From: Desulfurococcales archaeon
Lineage (GTDB): Archaea > Thermoproteota > Thermoprotei_A > Sulfolobales > AG1
Length of the DNA stretch: 51,487 nt
Direction: 5' to 3'
Assembly: GCA_009903825.1 (NCBI GenBank)
Contig: WYEN01000063.1
Coordinates: 1 to 51,487 of the forward strand
Shown: positions 35,887 through 45,861 of the stretch, in pieces
How the letters are laid out: each line of letters begins with the position of its first letter
How positions within the stretch are numbered: position 1 is the stretch's first letter
Made by a program: the position numbers and the translations under genes
The notes under the pieces: model-generated
What the model was told of the DNA's origin: nothing
The model's database searches: none
Seen by the model: only the letters and a program-made list of their open reading frames with translations

Positions 35887-36052
35887 CTCCGTTTCTCAGT
35901 AGATGGCGGAGAGTCTGAAACCAACAGACATGAATGATAATGAACCGCCATCTACTTCTCAACGGTCTCCCCGAGCCCCCCTCACCGCAGAAGCTCACCA
36001 CTAGTCGCCTAGCGGCTCATCACCCTACGGATCTCGGAAACTCAGGGTCACC
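35883..36052 (-). ncRNA. Candidate structured non-coding RNA antisense to the vapC 3' flank
   Basis: About 170 nt of GC-rich sequence stands in an AT-rich, gene-free gap. On the minus strand its ends close as GTGAC/GTCAC and GTTTC/GAAAC. Inside are an 11-bp perfect stem GTAGATGGCGG/CCGCCATCTAC, a GTCTG/CAGAC hairpin in its loop, CCGCTAG-GCGA-CTAGTGG with a GNRA tetraloop, and GAGCTTC/GGGGCTC. A TTTATAAA box lies 24-32 nt before the 5' end. GTGATGA and CTGA segments near the two ends could form a kink-turn. I do not recognise the RNA; it is not SRP or RNase P RNA by any motif I can see. Confidence 0.6.
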
Positions 36053-36075
36053 AGCAAGTATATAAGCTTCTGAAG

Positions 36076-36084
36076 TTTATAAAC
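36076..36084 (-). promoter_or_regulatory. TATA box for the structured RNA candidate
   Basis: The minus strand reads GTTTATAAACTTC; the TTTATAAA core is palindromic but only on the minus strand is there a structured transcript at the right distance (start predicted at about 36052-36054). A second, weaker box, TTATATAC, lies at 36058-36067 and would start inside the outer helix. Confidence 0.5.
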
Positions 36085-36147
36085 TCAGCCTCTAAACATC
36101 AATAAATATGGGTGCTACAAATAATTATAAAAAATTGAAACAGCCCC

Positions 36148-36176
36148 TGACCTCCTCCCCACCCTAAAGGTCGAGG
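36148..36176 (-). repeat. Solitary IS605-type right-end hairpin
   Basis: The plus strand reads tgacctcctccccaccctaa then aggtcgagg. GACCT/AGGTC form the same stem as at 33800 and the loop is nearly the same. There is no tnpB on either side in the matching orientation, so this is a relic or a solo end. Together with the copy at 35085 it brackets vapBC and the structured RNA. Confidence 0.6.
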
Positions 36177-36182
36177 CTTGCT

Positions 36183-36840
36183 CGGTTATCAGGAGAGAGG
36201 TCGATCAGTGTGTTGCCGTCCTTGATAACGTTAATTAGGAGTTCTATGATGAACTATTGGACTCTGCATCGTTTCTTTATGATATATATGCCACGGAATC
36301 ATCTTGAGGGACAAGCCTGATGATCATGGCTGAAGCTCTTTGTCTTTGAGAGGGACAGAACCGCCTCTCTATACTAATGATCGAGAAAAAAATAGTTCTG
36401 CAGTAAACATCGAAAGATGAGATCAGTAGGAACTTTTATGGAAAGTTTCAACAGATCTTCTAAGGCTGTATGGATAATAGAAGACTCGTTGAGAGAGCAT
36501 CATAGCAATACTATCCTACGGAGATTCTGAGGAAGAAGCCGAGAGATCCCTTAAAGATCACATTATAATTGATATGATCAACCGGATCAATAGTGAGAAG
36601 CAGATATGTTTCCTCCTCGAAATGGTTTCAGCAGAAAACCTTCAAGAGGCAACAAAAGCAGAGAGATACGGAGACAGATATCTGAAAAGAACAAGAAGGC
36701 AAATGAAGAAAAAGATGCTACTTATATTGTCTAGCCACACGCTGAGAAGATATTTTTATGCGGATATCTATATAACTATTCGCCTATGTCTCCTCCGATC
36801 TCTTTGCGGAATCAAAAGGTTGCAAGGATCGAAGAACTGA
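36183..36840 (+). pseudogene. Decayed coding sequence, origin unknown
   Basis: The plus strand has protein-like fragments in shifting frames: VIRREVDQCVAVLDNVN, then after a stop EFYDELLDSASFLYDIY, and further on, in another frame, ILSYGDSEEEAERSLKDHI and FLLEMVSAENLQEATKAERY. Stops and frame changes break them every 60-150 nt. They read as helical, charged proteins but match no family I know. The whole stretch between the solo right end and tRNA-Glu has no intact gene. Confidence 0.35.
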
Positions 36841-36912
36841 TCCAAAAGAATCAAAATGTGATCCTAAGGATCATATGTTTATAAATGAGGATCATTAAAA
36901 CAAAGATCTTGG

Positions 36913-37006
36913 TGCCGCGGCCGGGATTTGAACCCGGGTCTCCCGCACGCAAACGTGTCACGGGCTCGAAAGGCCCGCATACTTGACCGGGCTATACTAC
37001 CGCGGC
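36913..37006 (-). tRNA. tRNA-Glu (anticodon TTC) with a 19-nt intron in the variable loop
   Basis: On the minus strand: acceptor GCCGCGG/CCGCGGC plus discriminator A (36913), anticodon arm CGGGC-CTTTCGA-GCCCG giving TTC, T arm CCGGG-TTCAAAT-CCCGG. The variable region has 23 nt where 4 are usual. Removing 36940-36958 restores a normal variable loop, GCCCG-TGAC-CCGGG. The precursor forms a perfect bulge-helix-bulge: CCCG pairs with CGGG, with 3-nt bulges TGA and AGA, and the inner hairpin is CACG-TTTG-CGTG. A CTTAAAAG box lies 27-34 nt upstream (37033-37040). Confidence 0.93.
36940..36958 (-). other. Non-canonical tRNA intron (bulge-helix-bulge)
   Basis: The predicted intron, minus-strand ACACGTTTGCGTGCGGGAG, is cut between the second and third nucleotides of bulges TGA and AGA, at about tRNA position 45/46 rather than 37/38. 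Introns at such positions are known in Thermoproteales and some other Crenarchaeota and need the heterotetrameric endonuclease, one subunit of which is at 119-607. Exact cut sites are inferred from the motif. Confidence 0.82.
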
Positions 37007-37032
37007 TCTCAAAAATATATATGTTCATTAGA

Positions 37033-37040
37033 CTTTTAAG
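37033..37040 (-). promoter_or_regulatory. TATA-like box of tRNA-Glu
   Basis: The minus-strand sequence CTTAAAAG lies 27-34 nt before the tRNA 5' end, the expected distance. A closer AT-rich run (ATATATATTT) at 37014-37024 is too near to be the TATA element. Confidence 0.55.
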
Positions 37041-37090
37041 AATATTTTCTCGACTTCTCCGCTATAATCAAATCAGAGATATCCTTATTG

Positions 37091-37345
37091 TTAAAGTATT
37101 ATTTCTATCTTATTTTTTCTGGCAACGCCTCCTGGCTTCGGATCGTTTTCTACAAAGATCATATGTTTATCTGAGACTTTCTCCTCAAGATCACGATATA
37201 TGTCTTCATCATTAATTATCTTATTGAGAGCTTCTCTAATAATCTCCGAGCGATTCAAGCCGCGACTCTGTGCGTAAGAGTCTAATCTCTTAAGCTCTTC
37301 TTCTGTTAATTTAAATGAAACAATTTTAACTTTCTTACTATTCAT
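37091..37345 (-). CDS. Ribbon-helix-helix (CopG-type) DNA-binding protein
   Basis: The 84-residue protein has a CopG-like core: VKIVSFKLTEEELKRLDSYA, then GLNRSEIIREALNKII, and an unstructured basic tail (GGVARKNKIEIIL). RHH proteins dimerise and bind DNA palindromes. No toxin partner is adjacent: the upstream gene is a phosphoribosyltransferase and downstream is tRNA-Glu. It is therefore more likely a free regulator than an antitoxin. Confidence 0.8.
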   Translation of the reverse strand: MNSKKVKIVSFKLTEEELKRLDSYAQSRGLNRSEIIREALNKIINDEDIYRDLEEKVSDKHMIFVENDPKPGGVARKNKIEIIL

Positions 37346-37429
37346 CAGAGCCCATTAATATTGATTAGTTGACTGAGGCTTATTTCATATATGTATAAGA
37401 TCTATATACATATGATTTATAAGTCTTCA

Positions 37430-38032
37430 TTAAACTCTTCTCAACTTAATCATGCTTGACTCATATATTATTTTCATAAGTTCTTCATCATTTATTCTCA
37501 GAAGATCCATTGTCTTTTTAATTGATTGAAGACTTAAATCTCCGAATCTTTTCATAGATATCTCACGTATGATCTCGCCGTACTCCCATGGAAAAACAAT
37601 CCATTTGTCAGTAGAATCATTATAATAATCAGGTACAAGCATAGTCCTCTTCTTTATATAAAGTGTTGCAGTTCTGATCTCTTTAGCTCCATATAACCTC
37701 ACAAGGTCTATCGCTGTCTGTAGAGTTCTTCCACTATCACTCACGTCATCTACTAAAAGAACCTTCTGATCTCTTACATTGATCGTAGGTCCTGATATTA
37801 CTAGAGGTCTCTCACGTGTCTCGCCAATACCTCTATAAAACTTGATCCCTATCCCACCGATCTCTTCTACTCCCAAGAGATCTCCTAATAATCTACCTAC
37901 GATCCATCCATTTCTGAAAACTCCTATGATCACGTCAGCAACATATTTACTCAAATAAATCTTTTGAGCAAGCTCTCTAACACCTTTAAACACATCCTCC
38001 CAGGCAAGCACCAAAAGATCATCAGAATTCAT
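37430..38032 (-). CDS. Purine phosphoribosyltransferase family protein (Gpt/xanthine-guanine type)
   Basis: The 200-residue type I PRTase has the PRPP loop VLLVDDVSDSGRTLQTAIDLV (about 108-127) preceded by a flexible-loop region, and a C-terminal hood ending KWIVFPWEYG, typical of archaeal purine/xanthine PRTases. It would salvage a nucleobase with PRPP. The exact base cannot be read from sequence. Confidence 0.82.
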   Translation of the reverse strand: MNSDDLLVLAWEDVFKGVRELAQKIYLSKYVADVIIGVFRNGWIVGRLLGDLLGVEEIGGIGIKFYRGIGETRERPLVISGPTINVRDQKVLLVDDVSDSGRTLQTAIDLVRLYGAKEIRTATLYIKKRTMLVPDYYNDSTDKWIVFPWEYGEIIREISMKRFGDLSLQSIKKTMDLLRINDEELMKIIYESSMIKLRRV

Positions 38033-38128
38033 ATGATCACCCGGACATCTAATTCATAATAATCTATTTATTATGAAAAATAAATTATCAAGCCTTTAAA
38101 AAAGATTTTTAATATTACTGTATGAAAA

Positions 38129-38182
38129 GATCAGTTCGTCGCGAGTTCTTCACATGTCTGATTGGAGCGGCTTCATCATCTG
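38129..38182 (-). ncRNA. Candidate box C/D guide sRNA
   Basis: On the minus strand, in order: C box ATGATGA, 12-nt guide AGCCGCTCCAAT, D' box CAGA (variant), 3-nt spacer CAT, C' box GTGAAGA, 12-nt guide ACTCGCGACGAA, D box CTGA. Spacing of both guides is ideal for archaeal C/D RNPs, which place 2'-O-methyl groups 5 nt upstream of D or D'. CTTTTAAAC lies about 30 nt upstream. The D guide complements TTCGTCGCGAGT, close to a conserved 23S rRNA segment before the sarcin-ricin loop (from memory). Confidence 0.72.
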
Positions 38183-38225
38183 ATTAAATATTTCAGTCAG
38201 AAATATATTTGTTTAAAAGATCTGT

Positions 38226-39392
38226 TCAGCCTATGACGAAGGTTTCATATATAATCTTTTTCTTCTCGAAACGTTCTGGCGTGAAAGGTTTCATAAGCTC
38301 ATGTTCTTCTCCAGTTAATATATATTCTGCCAATAGTTTTCCAGCGTAAGGACCTAACATGAATCCATGGCCGCTGAAGCCTCCTATAACATACAAGCCG
38401 TGGGGCCAGTCTCTTTTTCTACCCATTATATGACTTCTATCAGGCGTCATATCATAAAAGCCGCTCCATATTCTCATTATTCTGATCTTATCGGCTCCTT
38501 TAAGAACGTTTCTCAGAATATAAGCCATTGATCTAAGCCATTTGAAGGTGTTCTCTCTCTTCACAAGACCTTTCACCTCTTCACCCACAACTGCCGAGCC
38601 TATGATCTCTCCTTTAAAAGTTTGTGAGAAGTCTGTATGAAACTTTGAGTCTATGACAAGCTCTTTTATATGATATTTGAAAGGCTCTGTCACCATGACT
38701 TCTTTTCTAACAGGCTCTATAGATAATCCTAAATTCATTTTCTCAGAGAAATACTTCAGATCTTTACCAACTGCCAGAACAACAGTCTTAGCATTAAATT
38801 CTCTACCATCAACAAGTCTGACCCCAGAAACATTTCCATCTCTCACTATGATCTCTTTGACTTCAGACCACTCATATATCTTAACATTCATATTCAACAA
38901 TCTCTTCCAAAAACCAAACACAATGGCATCTGGATGAAATGTTCCGTCTTGAGGTCCTAAGAATGATGCTATAAGATCTTTCTGTCTCCTCAGGTAAGAG
39001 AATCTCTTGTAAGTCTCATCAGGAGAGTATTCTATGAGAGGGATCTTGTATTTCTCAAATAGTGGAAGATGTCTTTTCATAACTTTATACTCCTCCTCAT
39101 CATATATAAGCCATAGATAGCCTGTTCTAGCAACCAAAGTATTATATCCCAACAGCTTATGTAGATTAACTAAATAATCTATCGCCTTAAGAGCAAATTT
39201 AAGATTCTCTTCAGCACCAAAATGAACTCTGAATCTCCCGAGATTTCTTCCAGAATCTCCATAGCCGATAAATTCTTTCTCAAACAAACATATGTCTTCT
39301 CCACCTCTCTTATTAGCTGCCAAATGAAATGCTGTTGATAAACCTTGGATCCCTCCGCCAACAATTATATACTCACATTTCAACATATACAC
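38226..39392 (-). CDS. FAD-dependent amine/amino-acid dehydrogenase catalytic subunit (sarcosine oxidase beta / DAO family)
   Basis: The 388-residue protein has an N-terminal FAD motif EYIIVGGGIQGLSTAFHLA, SGRNLGRFRVHFGAEEN after it (the covalent or close-contact loop), and a C-terminal FAD contact LYVIGGFSGHGFMLGPYAGKLLAEYI. This is the DAO family; with its partner it resembles crenarchaeal two-subunit dye-linked dehydrogenases such as proline dehydrogenase beta. Stop/start gap from the upstream partner is 1 nt. Substrate unknown. Confidence 0.83.
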   Translation of the reverse strand: MYMLKCEYIIVGGGIQGLSTAFHLAANKRGGEDICLFEKEFIGYGDSGRNLGRFRVHFGAEENLKFALKAIDYLVNLHKLLGYNTLVARTGYLWLIYDEEEYKVMKRHLPLFEKYKIPLIEYSPDETYKRFSYLRRQKDLIASFLGPQDGTFHPDAIVFGFWKRLLNMNVKIYEWSEVKEIIVRDGNVSGVRLVDGREFNAKTVVLAVGKDLKYFSEKMNLGLSIEPVRKEVMVTEPFKYHIKELVIDSKFHTDFSQTFKGEIIGSAVVGEEVKGLVKRENTFKWLRSMAYILRNVLKGADKIRIMRIWSGFYDMTPDRSHIMGRKRDWPHGLYVIGGFSGHGFMLGPYAGKLLAEYILTGEEHELMKPFTPERFEKKKIIYETFVIG

Positions 39393-39393
39393 C

Positions 39394-40926
39394 TCATAAG
39401 AAACTTATTTCCACAGGCTCTAGAGGAGGTCTTTGTCTTATTAATCCTACAGATCCTATAGGAATCTTCTTTAAATAAGAGAGTATGATAGCAGCATTAT
39501 ATTTACATATTCTCCCTTGACAAGATCCTGTGCCTAAGGCAGTGTATCTCTTAATCTTCTCTAAACTTGTGTATCCATTCTCAAAAGCTTTAACAAGATC
39601 TTCTAATAAAACATCTTCACAAGGACATATAAACTTGGATCCATATATACTATCGGCTAGATAAAAAGATGGTCTCTTATCTATAATCTTGCTATTTATG
39701 TCTACTAACTTCTTCTCAATAAATATCTTCTCAAGAGTCTTCTTTTCATCAGAGCTCAGCTCTCTATCGAGAATAGTCTTAGAAATTATTCTGGCCTCTT
39801 CTTCAATATATTCCTCTTTAGTCCCAGACATGCTGCCGAGAACATATATGTTAGGCACATCTGTAGAGCCGTCTAATCTACTTAATACTGTGATGCTCTC
39901 AAGAGACTCTGAATAAGCTGTAGACACATGATTCTGAAGCAAAGGTTCTATATTAGCCTGTCTATTCAATGCTGTTATCAAAAGATCTATCTCTATAATT
40001 TTTTTCTCACCATTTTTCAAACGAATCTCTAGTGATTTAACATGGTCATATCCTGAAGCCTTTATATAATCAATTTTATTGAAAACCTTGTATCCTTCTG
40101 ATCCTGTGATTCTCTCGGGAGATTCTGAGACATCTATAAGATAGACTTCTGCACCTGCATCTGCAAATAACCTTGAGATCATGAGACCTCTTTCTTTATA
40201 ACCTAAGACAGCTAATCTATGATCTTTTTTAATACAATTGTTCTTCAATAATTTAAGTGCGAGATCAGACGATATTATGCCTGGAAGATCGTTATTCTCA
40301 AATATTGGATATACGTCACGAGTGCCTGTCGCAAAAACGATCTTTTTAGAATTAACAACATAGATCTTTCTTTTTAAATAATTGATAAAGACATGTCCAT
40401 CTTCAAAATAGCCTAGATAATGAGCTCCTCTCAAGATATTGACATTGCTATCAATTTTATATCTCTTCTCAACCTCCGAAAGATCATCCTCATCATCATA
40501 TACTAACAGGTGAGAAACAGATTTGTTTAAAGAGATCTCATTTGCCAATATTACTGCTGAAGGCTCTCTTCCAATTATCAGTATATCGGTATTCATATTC
40601 TCAATATCCACGGAAGATTCTGTGAGAGAAGATTCTTTGATAGGAAGTCTGGGAAGACTGCTCATTCCAACTATGAATCTCCATATATATCTCCATAGAT
40701 TTCTAATGAAATAATTATGATAAAAACCTGCGCGACCGAATCTAGTAAATATTGCTGAGATAATTCTATTTCTAGGTCTCACAGAAGGTTCAACAAGTGT
40801 GTGATGTTTAACTAAGTAATTTAATGAGCCATTAGACGATAATGTTCTGATCCATGGACACCAAATTTCGCCAAAAAACGGTGCTCTAGGTCTACCAAAT
40901 TTAGGACTTAATGAGGTAGCTCTCAT
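39394..40926 (-). CDS. Sarcosine-oxidase-alpha-like partner subunit with degenerate nucleotide motifs
   Basis: The 510-residue protein begins with a SoxA-like region (SPKFGRPRAPFFGEIWCPW), has a pyridine-nucleotide-oxidoreductase core, and a C-terminal BFD-type [2Fe-2S] site FICPCEDVLLEDLVKAF...GTGSCQGRIC. The first dinucleotide motif reads IIGREPSAVILANEI and the second VLGYKERGLMISR, so the GxGxxG glycines are lost in both. The N-terminal ferredoxin cysteines are also absent. It probably acts as a scaffold and electron relay to the catalytic subunit. Confidence 0.75.
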   Translation of the reverse strand: MRATSLSPKFGRPRAPFFGEIWCPWIRTLSSNGSLNYLVKHHTLVEPSVRPRNRIISAIFTRFGRAGFYHNYFIRNLWRYIWRFIVGMSSLPRLPIKESSLTESSVDIENMNTDILIIGREPSAVILANEISLNKSVSHLLVYDDEDDLSEVEKRYKIDSNVNILRGAHYLGYFEDGHVFINYLKRKIYVVNSKKIVFATGTRDVYPIFENNDLPGIISSDLALKLLKNNCIKKDHRLAVLGYKERGLMISRLFADAGAEVYLIDVSESPERITGSEGYKVFNKIDYIKASGYDHVKSLEIRLKNGEKKIIEIDLLITALNRQANIEPLLQNHVSTAYSESLESITVLSRLDGSTDVPNIYVLGSMSGTKEEYIEEEARIISKTILDRELSSDEKKTLEKIFIEKKLVDINSKIIDKRPSFYLADSIYGSKFICPCEDVLLEDLVKAFENGYTSLEKIKRYTALGTGSCQGRICKYNAAIILSYLKKIPIGSVGLIRQRPPLEPVEISFL

Positions 40927-41091
40927 AAATACTCTACAAAATACTGAAGACTCAAAGCTAGTAGGAAAATTTATTCACCAAATATTTAAATTACAAAAGG
41001 CCTAATTTAATTTTAATAAATAAAGAGTTTTAACAAAAGATCTTTTATAATACGTTTCTAAAGATCCTTTATATCATTTGTACAGAGATCT

Positions 41092-41556
41092 TTATATGTC
41101 ATATACGATATAGGTTCTCCATCTGCCGTCGCTTGTTCTATGTATAAACATTTGAGAGTATGTTACAGCCTTTACCACAAGTCTAGCCTCGTGACGTTCT
41201 CTATCAAATTTCTCGCCGCACACGACTCCTCTAAGGATCATTTTTTCAGATCTGTCTTCTCTAAATATTGTCATGTTTAACTGCATAATTTTTGAATACA
41301 CATAGCCTGTGAGATCATGATCTATTAGAAGATTCTCAAGCCATCTATATAGAAGATTCTCAAGATCAAAGCCTTCAGCAGAGATCTCTTTACAATCTCT
41401 GGGCACAACTTTTTTTATATCTGTCATCGTGTTAAACATACTTATGGCGGCCAACTCAAATAATTCCAAAAGATCATCCGCCGTAATCTCATATAAGACA
41501 TCTGCTGTATGTTCTAACTCCTTTATTTTGTTTAGCGAATCTTCTATATCACTCAT
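41092..41556 (-). CDS. Archease (RtcB tRNA-ligase cofactor)
   Basis: The 154-residue protein has the family's N-terminal EHTADVLYEI with the metal-binding His-Asp, the LFELAAISMFNTMTD helix, GFDLENLLYRWLENLL, and the C-terminal WRTYIVYDI. Archease speeds RtcB ligation of tRNA halves. It matches the presence of an intron-bearing tRNA and endonuclease subunit in this window; rtcB itself is not here. Confidence 0.93.
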   Translation of the reverse strand: MSDIEDSLNKIKELEHTADVLYEITADDLLELFELAAISMFNTMTDIKKVVPRDCKEISAEGFDLENLLYRWLENLLIDHDLTGYVYSKIMQLNMTIFREDRSEKMILRGVVCGEKFDRERHEARLVVKAVTYSQMFIHRTSDGRWRTYIVYDI

Positions 41557-41637
41557 CTTATACCCAGAGATTTTTAGAACAAAAAGTTTATATTAAAAGA
41601 TCTTTGTGTCCAAAAATCGTATTTGACAAAAAATGTT

Positions 41638-42372
41638 TTAGTCTTCTAAAGTTTTCTCAGGTCTGCCTAATATGTTCTCTATCTCTTTATAAAGATCTTT
41701 TTCTTCAAAAGTTTGTTCAGTTTTCTTCTCTTTAATCTTATGAACAGCCAAGATCACTTTATTTAAAATTCTGAAAACATCCTCGATCTCTTTAGCTATA
41801 TTTTGCCATTTCTCTTCATCTTTTTCTTTCACTTTTTTATATATGTTGCTCAATATAACAAGATCTTCAGTACTTATCTTTTTAAGCTTCTCATAATCTG
41901 TTTCAACCCATCTCTCTTTTATAGCTAATTTATTTAAGAAATCCTTGATCTTTTCAATATTTACAGCTATCAACTGTGTCTTTATTATTAAATACTCAGG
42001 ATCTGTCTCATCTATATATTCTCTAGATCTTATTATATAATCTTCAATAACATCTTTCACCACAGGACTACTAAATATAAACCATCTCTGTCTAGAGGTA
42101 TGTAAAGTGGTTTTTATAAGCCCATAATCTCTCTCAAGAATTCTTAAAATAGGCGAAGGATTGTAACTATATCCCATGAGGCCAAGCTCTTCAACCAGTG
42201 TCTTGTAATCAAAATCTCCTGGAAGTTTTGGTAAGATATCTCTTTTCTTCTCAAATCTTCTTGAAGCTCTCACAGCAGCTTCTAAAACTGCTTTTCCTCT
42301 CTCCCCATATTTAACTAGAAAATCAGATAACAAAGCCTTGATATTGTCTGTAGCAACATTTTCAACTGACAT
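41638..42372 (-). CDS. Conserved helical protein with a winged-helix-like N-terminus, unknown function
   Basis: The 244-residue protein has a helical region, a winged-helix-like part (YKTLVEELGLMGYSYNPSPI...RWFIFSSPVVKDVI, about 58-115), and a long charged coiled-coil C-terminal half (KVKEKDEEKWQNIAKEIEDV...). It resembles crenarchaeal conserved proteins encoded near polymerase and Cdc48 genes, but I cannot name a family. Regulator or chromosome-linked protein is possible. Confidence 0.6.
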   Translation of the reverse strand: MSVENVATDNIKALLSDFLVKYGERGKAVLEAAVRASRRFEKKRDILPKLPGDFDYKTLVEELGLMGYSYNPSPILRILERDYGLIKTTLHTSRQRWFIFSSPVVKDVIEDYIIRSREYIDETDPEYLIIKTQLIAVNIEKIKDFLNKLAIKERWVETDYEKLKKISTEDLVILSNIYKKVKEKDEEKWQNIAKEIEDVFRILNKVILAVHKIKEKKTEQTFEEKDLYKEIENILGRPEKTLED

Positions 42373-42539
42373 TTCTTAAAATACCTAATTTTCATCAGAG
42401 ATTTCAAAGATTTAAGATATAACCATAATTTCTATATGATATCCGTTTTTCAAGGTAATACTTATGCTTGATTTTCTCGACGTCTCTATCAGAGATTCTT
42501 TCTTAACATATATTTAATTCTTAAGAATATTTTAGATAG

Positions 42540-42914
42540 GTGTCTCATTTAAAAGATTCTGTCATAGATCATGTGTATGTTAAAAGTATTAAAAAAAGTA
42601 TTGTGCCTAAGATCATCATAGCAGACTTAGAAGGTAGCAATCTGAAGATCTCGATGGATATACATCAGGAGGTGTTTAACGTCAAAGAAGGTGAGAAGCT
42701 GGAGTTTGTGCTGAGTCACTCATTGCCAGATTATAAAGAAGGTGAAGATTTTTGTGCCCGTGGAGTAGTAGTAGGTTTTAAAGAAGATGAAAGAGGATTT
42801 AGAGCAATAGTTAGTTTATATGGATTTTTAGTAGTTATATATCCGAGAGACAGAGAGATCCTAAAAGATTATAAGCCTACTGACGAGATCTATTTATGTC
42901 TGAAAAAATTTTGA
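42540..42914 (+). CDS. rpoG: DNA-directed RNA polymerase subunit Rpo8/RpoG (Rpb8-like)
   Basis: The 124-residue protein has an OB-fold pattern with VKEGEKLEFVLSHS, then FCARGVVVGFK and a C-terminal AIVSLYGFLVVIYPR. These match the crenarchaeal and korarchaeal orthologue of eukaryotic Rpb8, which sits beside Rpo1/Rpo3 and stabilises the polymerase. It is absent from Euryarchaeota, so it supports the taxonomic call. GTG start at 42540, after TTTAGATAG. Assignment from pattern memory. Confidence 0.72.
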   Translation: MSHLKDSVIDHVYVKSIKKSIVPKIIIADLEGSNLKISMDIHQEVFNVKEGEKLEFVLSHSLPDYKEGEDFCARGVVVGFKEDERGFRAIVSLYGFLVVIYPRDREILKDYKPTDEIYLCLKKF

Positions 42915-42945
42915 ATCGAATAACAACATTTTAATGAACAAAGAT

Positions 42946-45207
<2,262 letters not shown>

Positions 45208-45404
45208 TTAACTCTACACCATTTAAAACATGATAGATAAAGATAATAAATATATTGAAAACAATCTGCTTTTTCTGATCCTAATCTTCTGAGAAATGAT
45301 CTGTAGATTATTAACATGAAAAACCTCGTTCTTTAGAATGGATAGAGAGTCATAAACATTTCTTATTAGTTTTAAATTTAAAAATCTTATTAGGTGACAC
45401 TTTC

Positions 45405-45851
45405 ATGAGTATAACACCTGTGGCAAGAAGATTCATGACTGAGCTTAATAATATATTAGACAAGAGAATTACTGTTAGAATGTCTGATGGAAAGATCTAT
45501 AGAGGAGTTCTTTTAGGAGTAGATCAACAGGGTCTGAATTTGGTTTTAGGAGATGCTGAAGATGAGAAAGGCATCAGATATCATAGAGTTTTTATATCAG
45601 GATCTCGTTTATCAGAGATTCTTGTTGAAGAACTGCCGATTTTTGATCCAGACGAGTTTGCTAATTTAGCTGCTCAGAGATTAGGTATTAATCCTGTCAA
45701 TATAAAAGTTCTTAGAGACGCTGGTGTCGTAATGATATTAGATAGATATAAGATCTCTGAGAACGGCGTCGAAGGTTCAGGGGCTTTGGCCAATAGAATC
45801 TATGATCTTTGGGATGAATATATCAAATCAAAGAAATCGAAAAAAGCTTGA
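45405..45851 (+). CDS. Sm-like archaeal protein (SmAP3-type) with C-terminal domain
   Basis: The 148-residue protein has an N-terminal Sm fold (LDKRITVRMSDGKIYRGVLLG, then LNLVLGDAEDEKG with RVFISGSRLSEI, about 15-75) and an additional alpha/beta C-terminal domain to the end (IFDPDEFANLAAQRLGI... basic KSKKSKKA tail). SmAP3 has this two-domain plan and forms rings that bind RNA. It is followed by the TGT gene after 10 bp, in one operon. Confidence 0.87.
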   Translation: MSITPVARRFMTELNNILDKRITVRMSDGKIYRGVLLGVDQQGLNLVLGDAEDEKGIRYHRVFISGSRLSEILVEELPIFDPDEFANLAAQRLGINPVNIKVLRDAGVVMILDRYKISENGVEGSGALANRIYDLWDEYIKSKKSKKA

Positions 45852-45861
45852 GGATGCCTAA

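Noticed and set aside
35883-36052. SRP RNA, RNase P RNA or 5S rRNA as identity of the structured RNA
   Set aside because: Length is wrong for archaeal SRP and type A RNase P RNA, and the conserved motifs of these RNAs (RNase P P4 segments, SRP helix 8, 5S loops) were not found.
36574-36840. 88-residue open frame MINRINSEKQICFLLE...
   Set aside because: It has no recognisable domain, its C-terminal half has mixed composition, and protein-like sequence continues upstream of its ATG into a stop, so it reads as part of a decayed gene rather than a gene.
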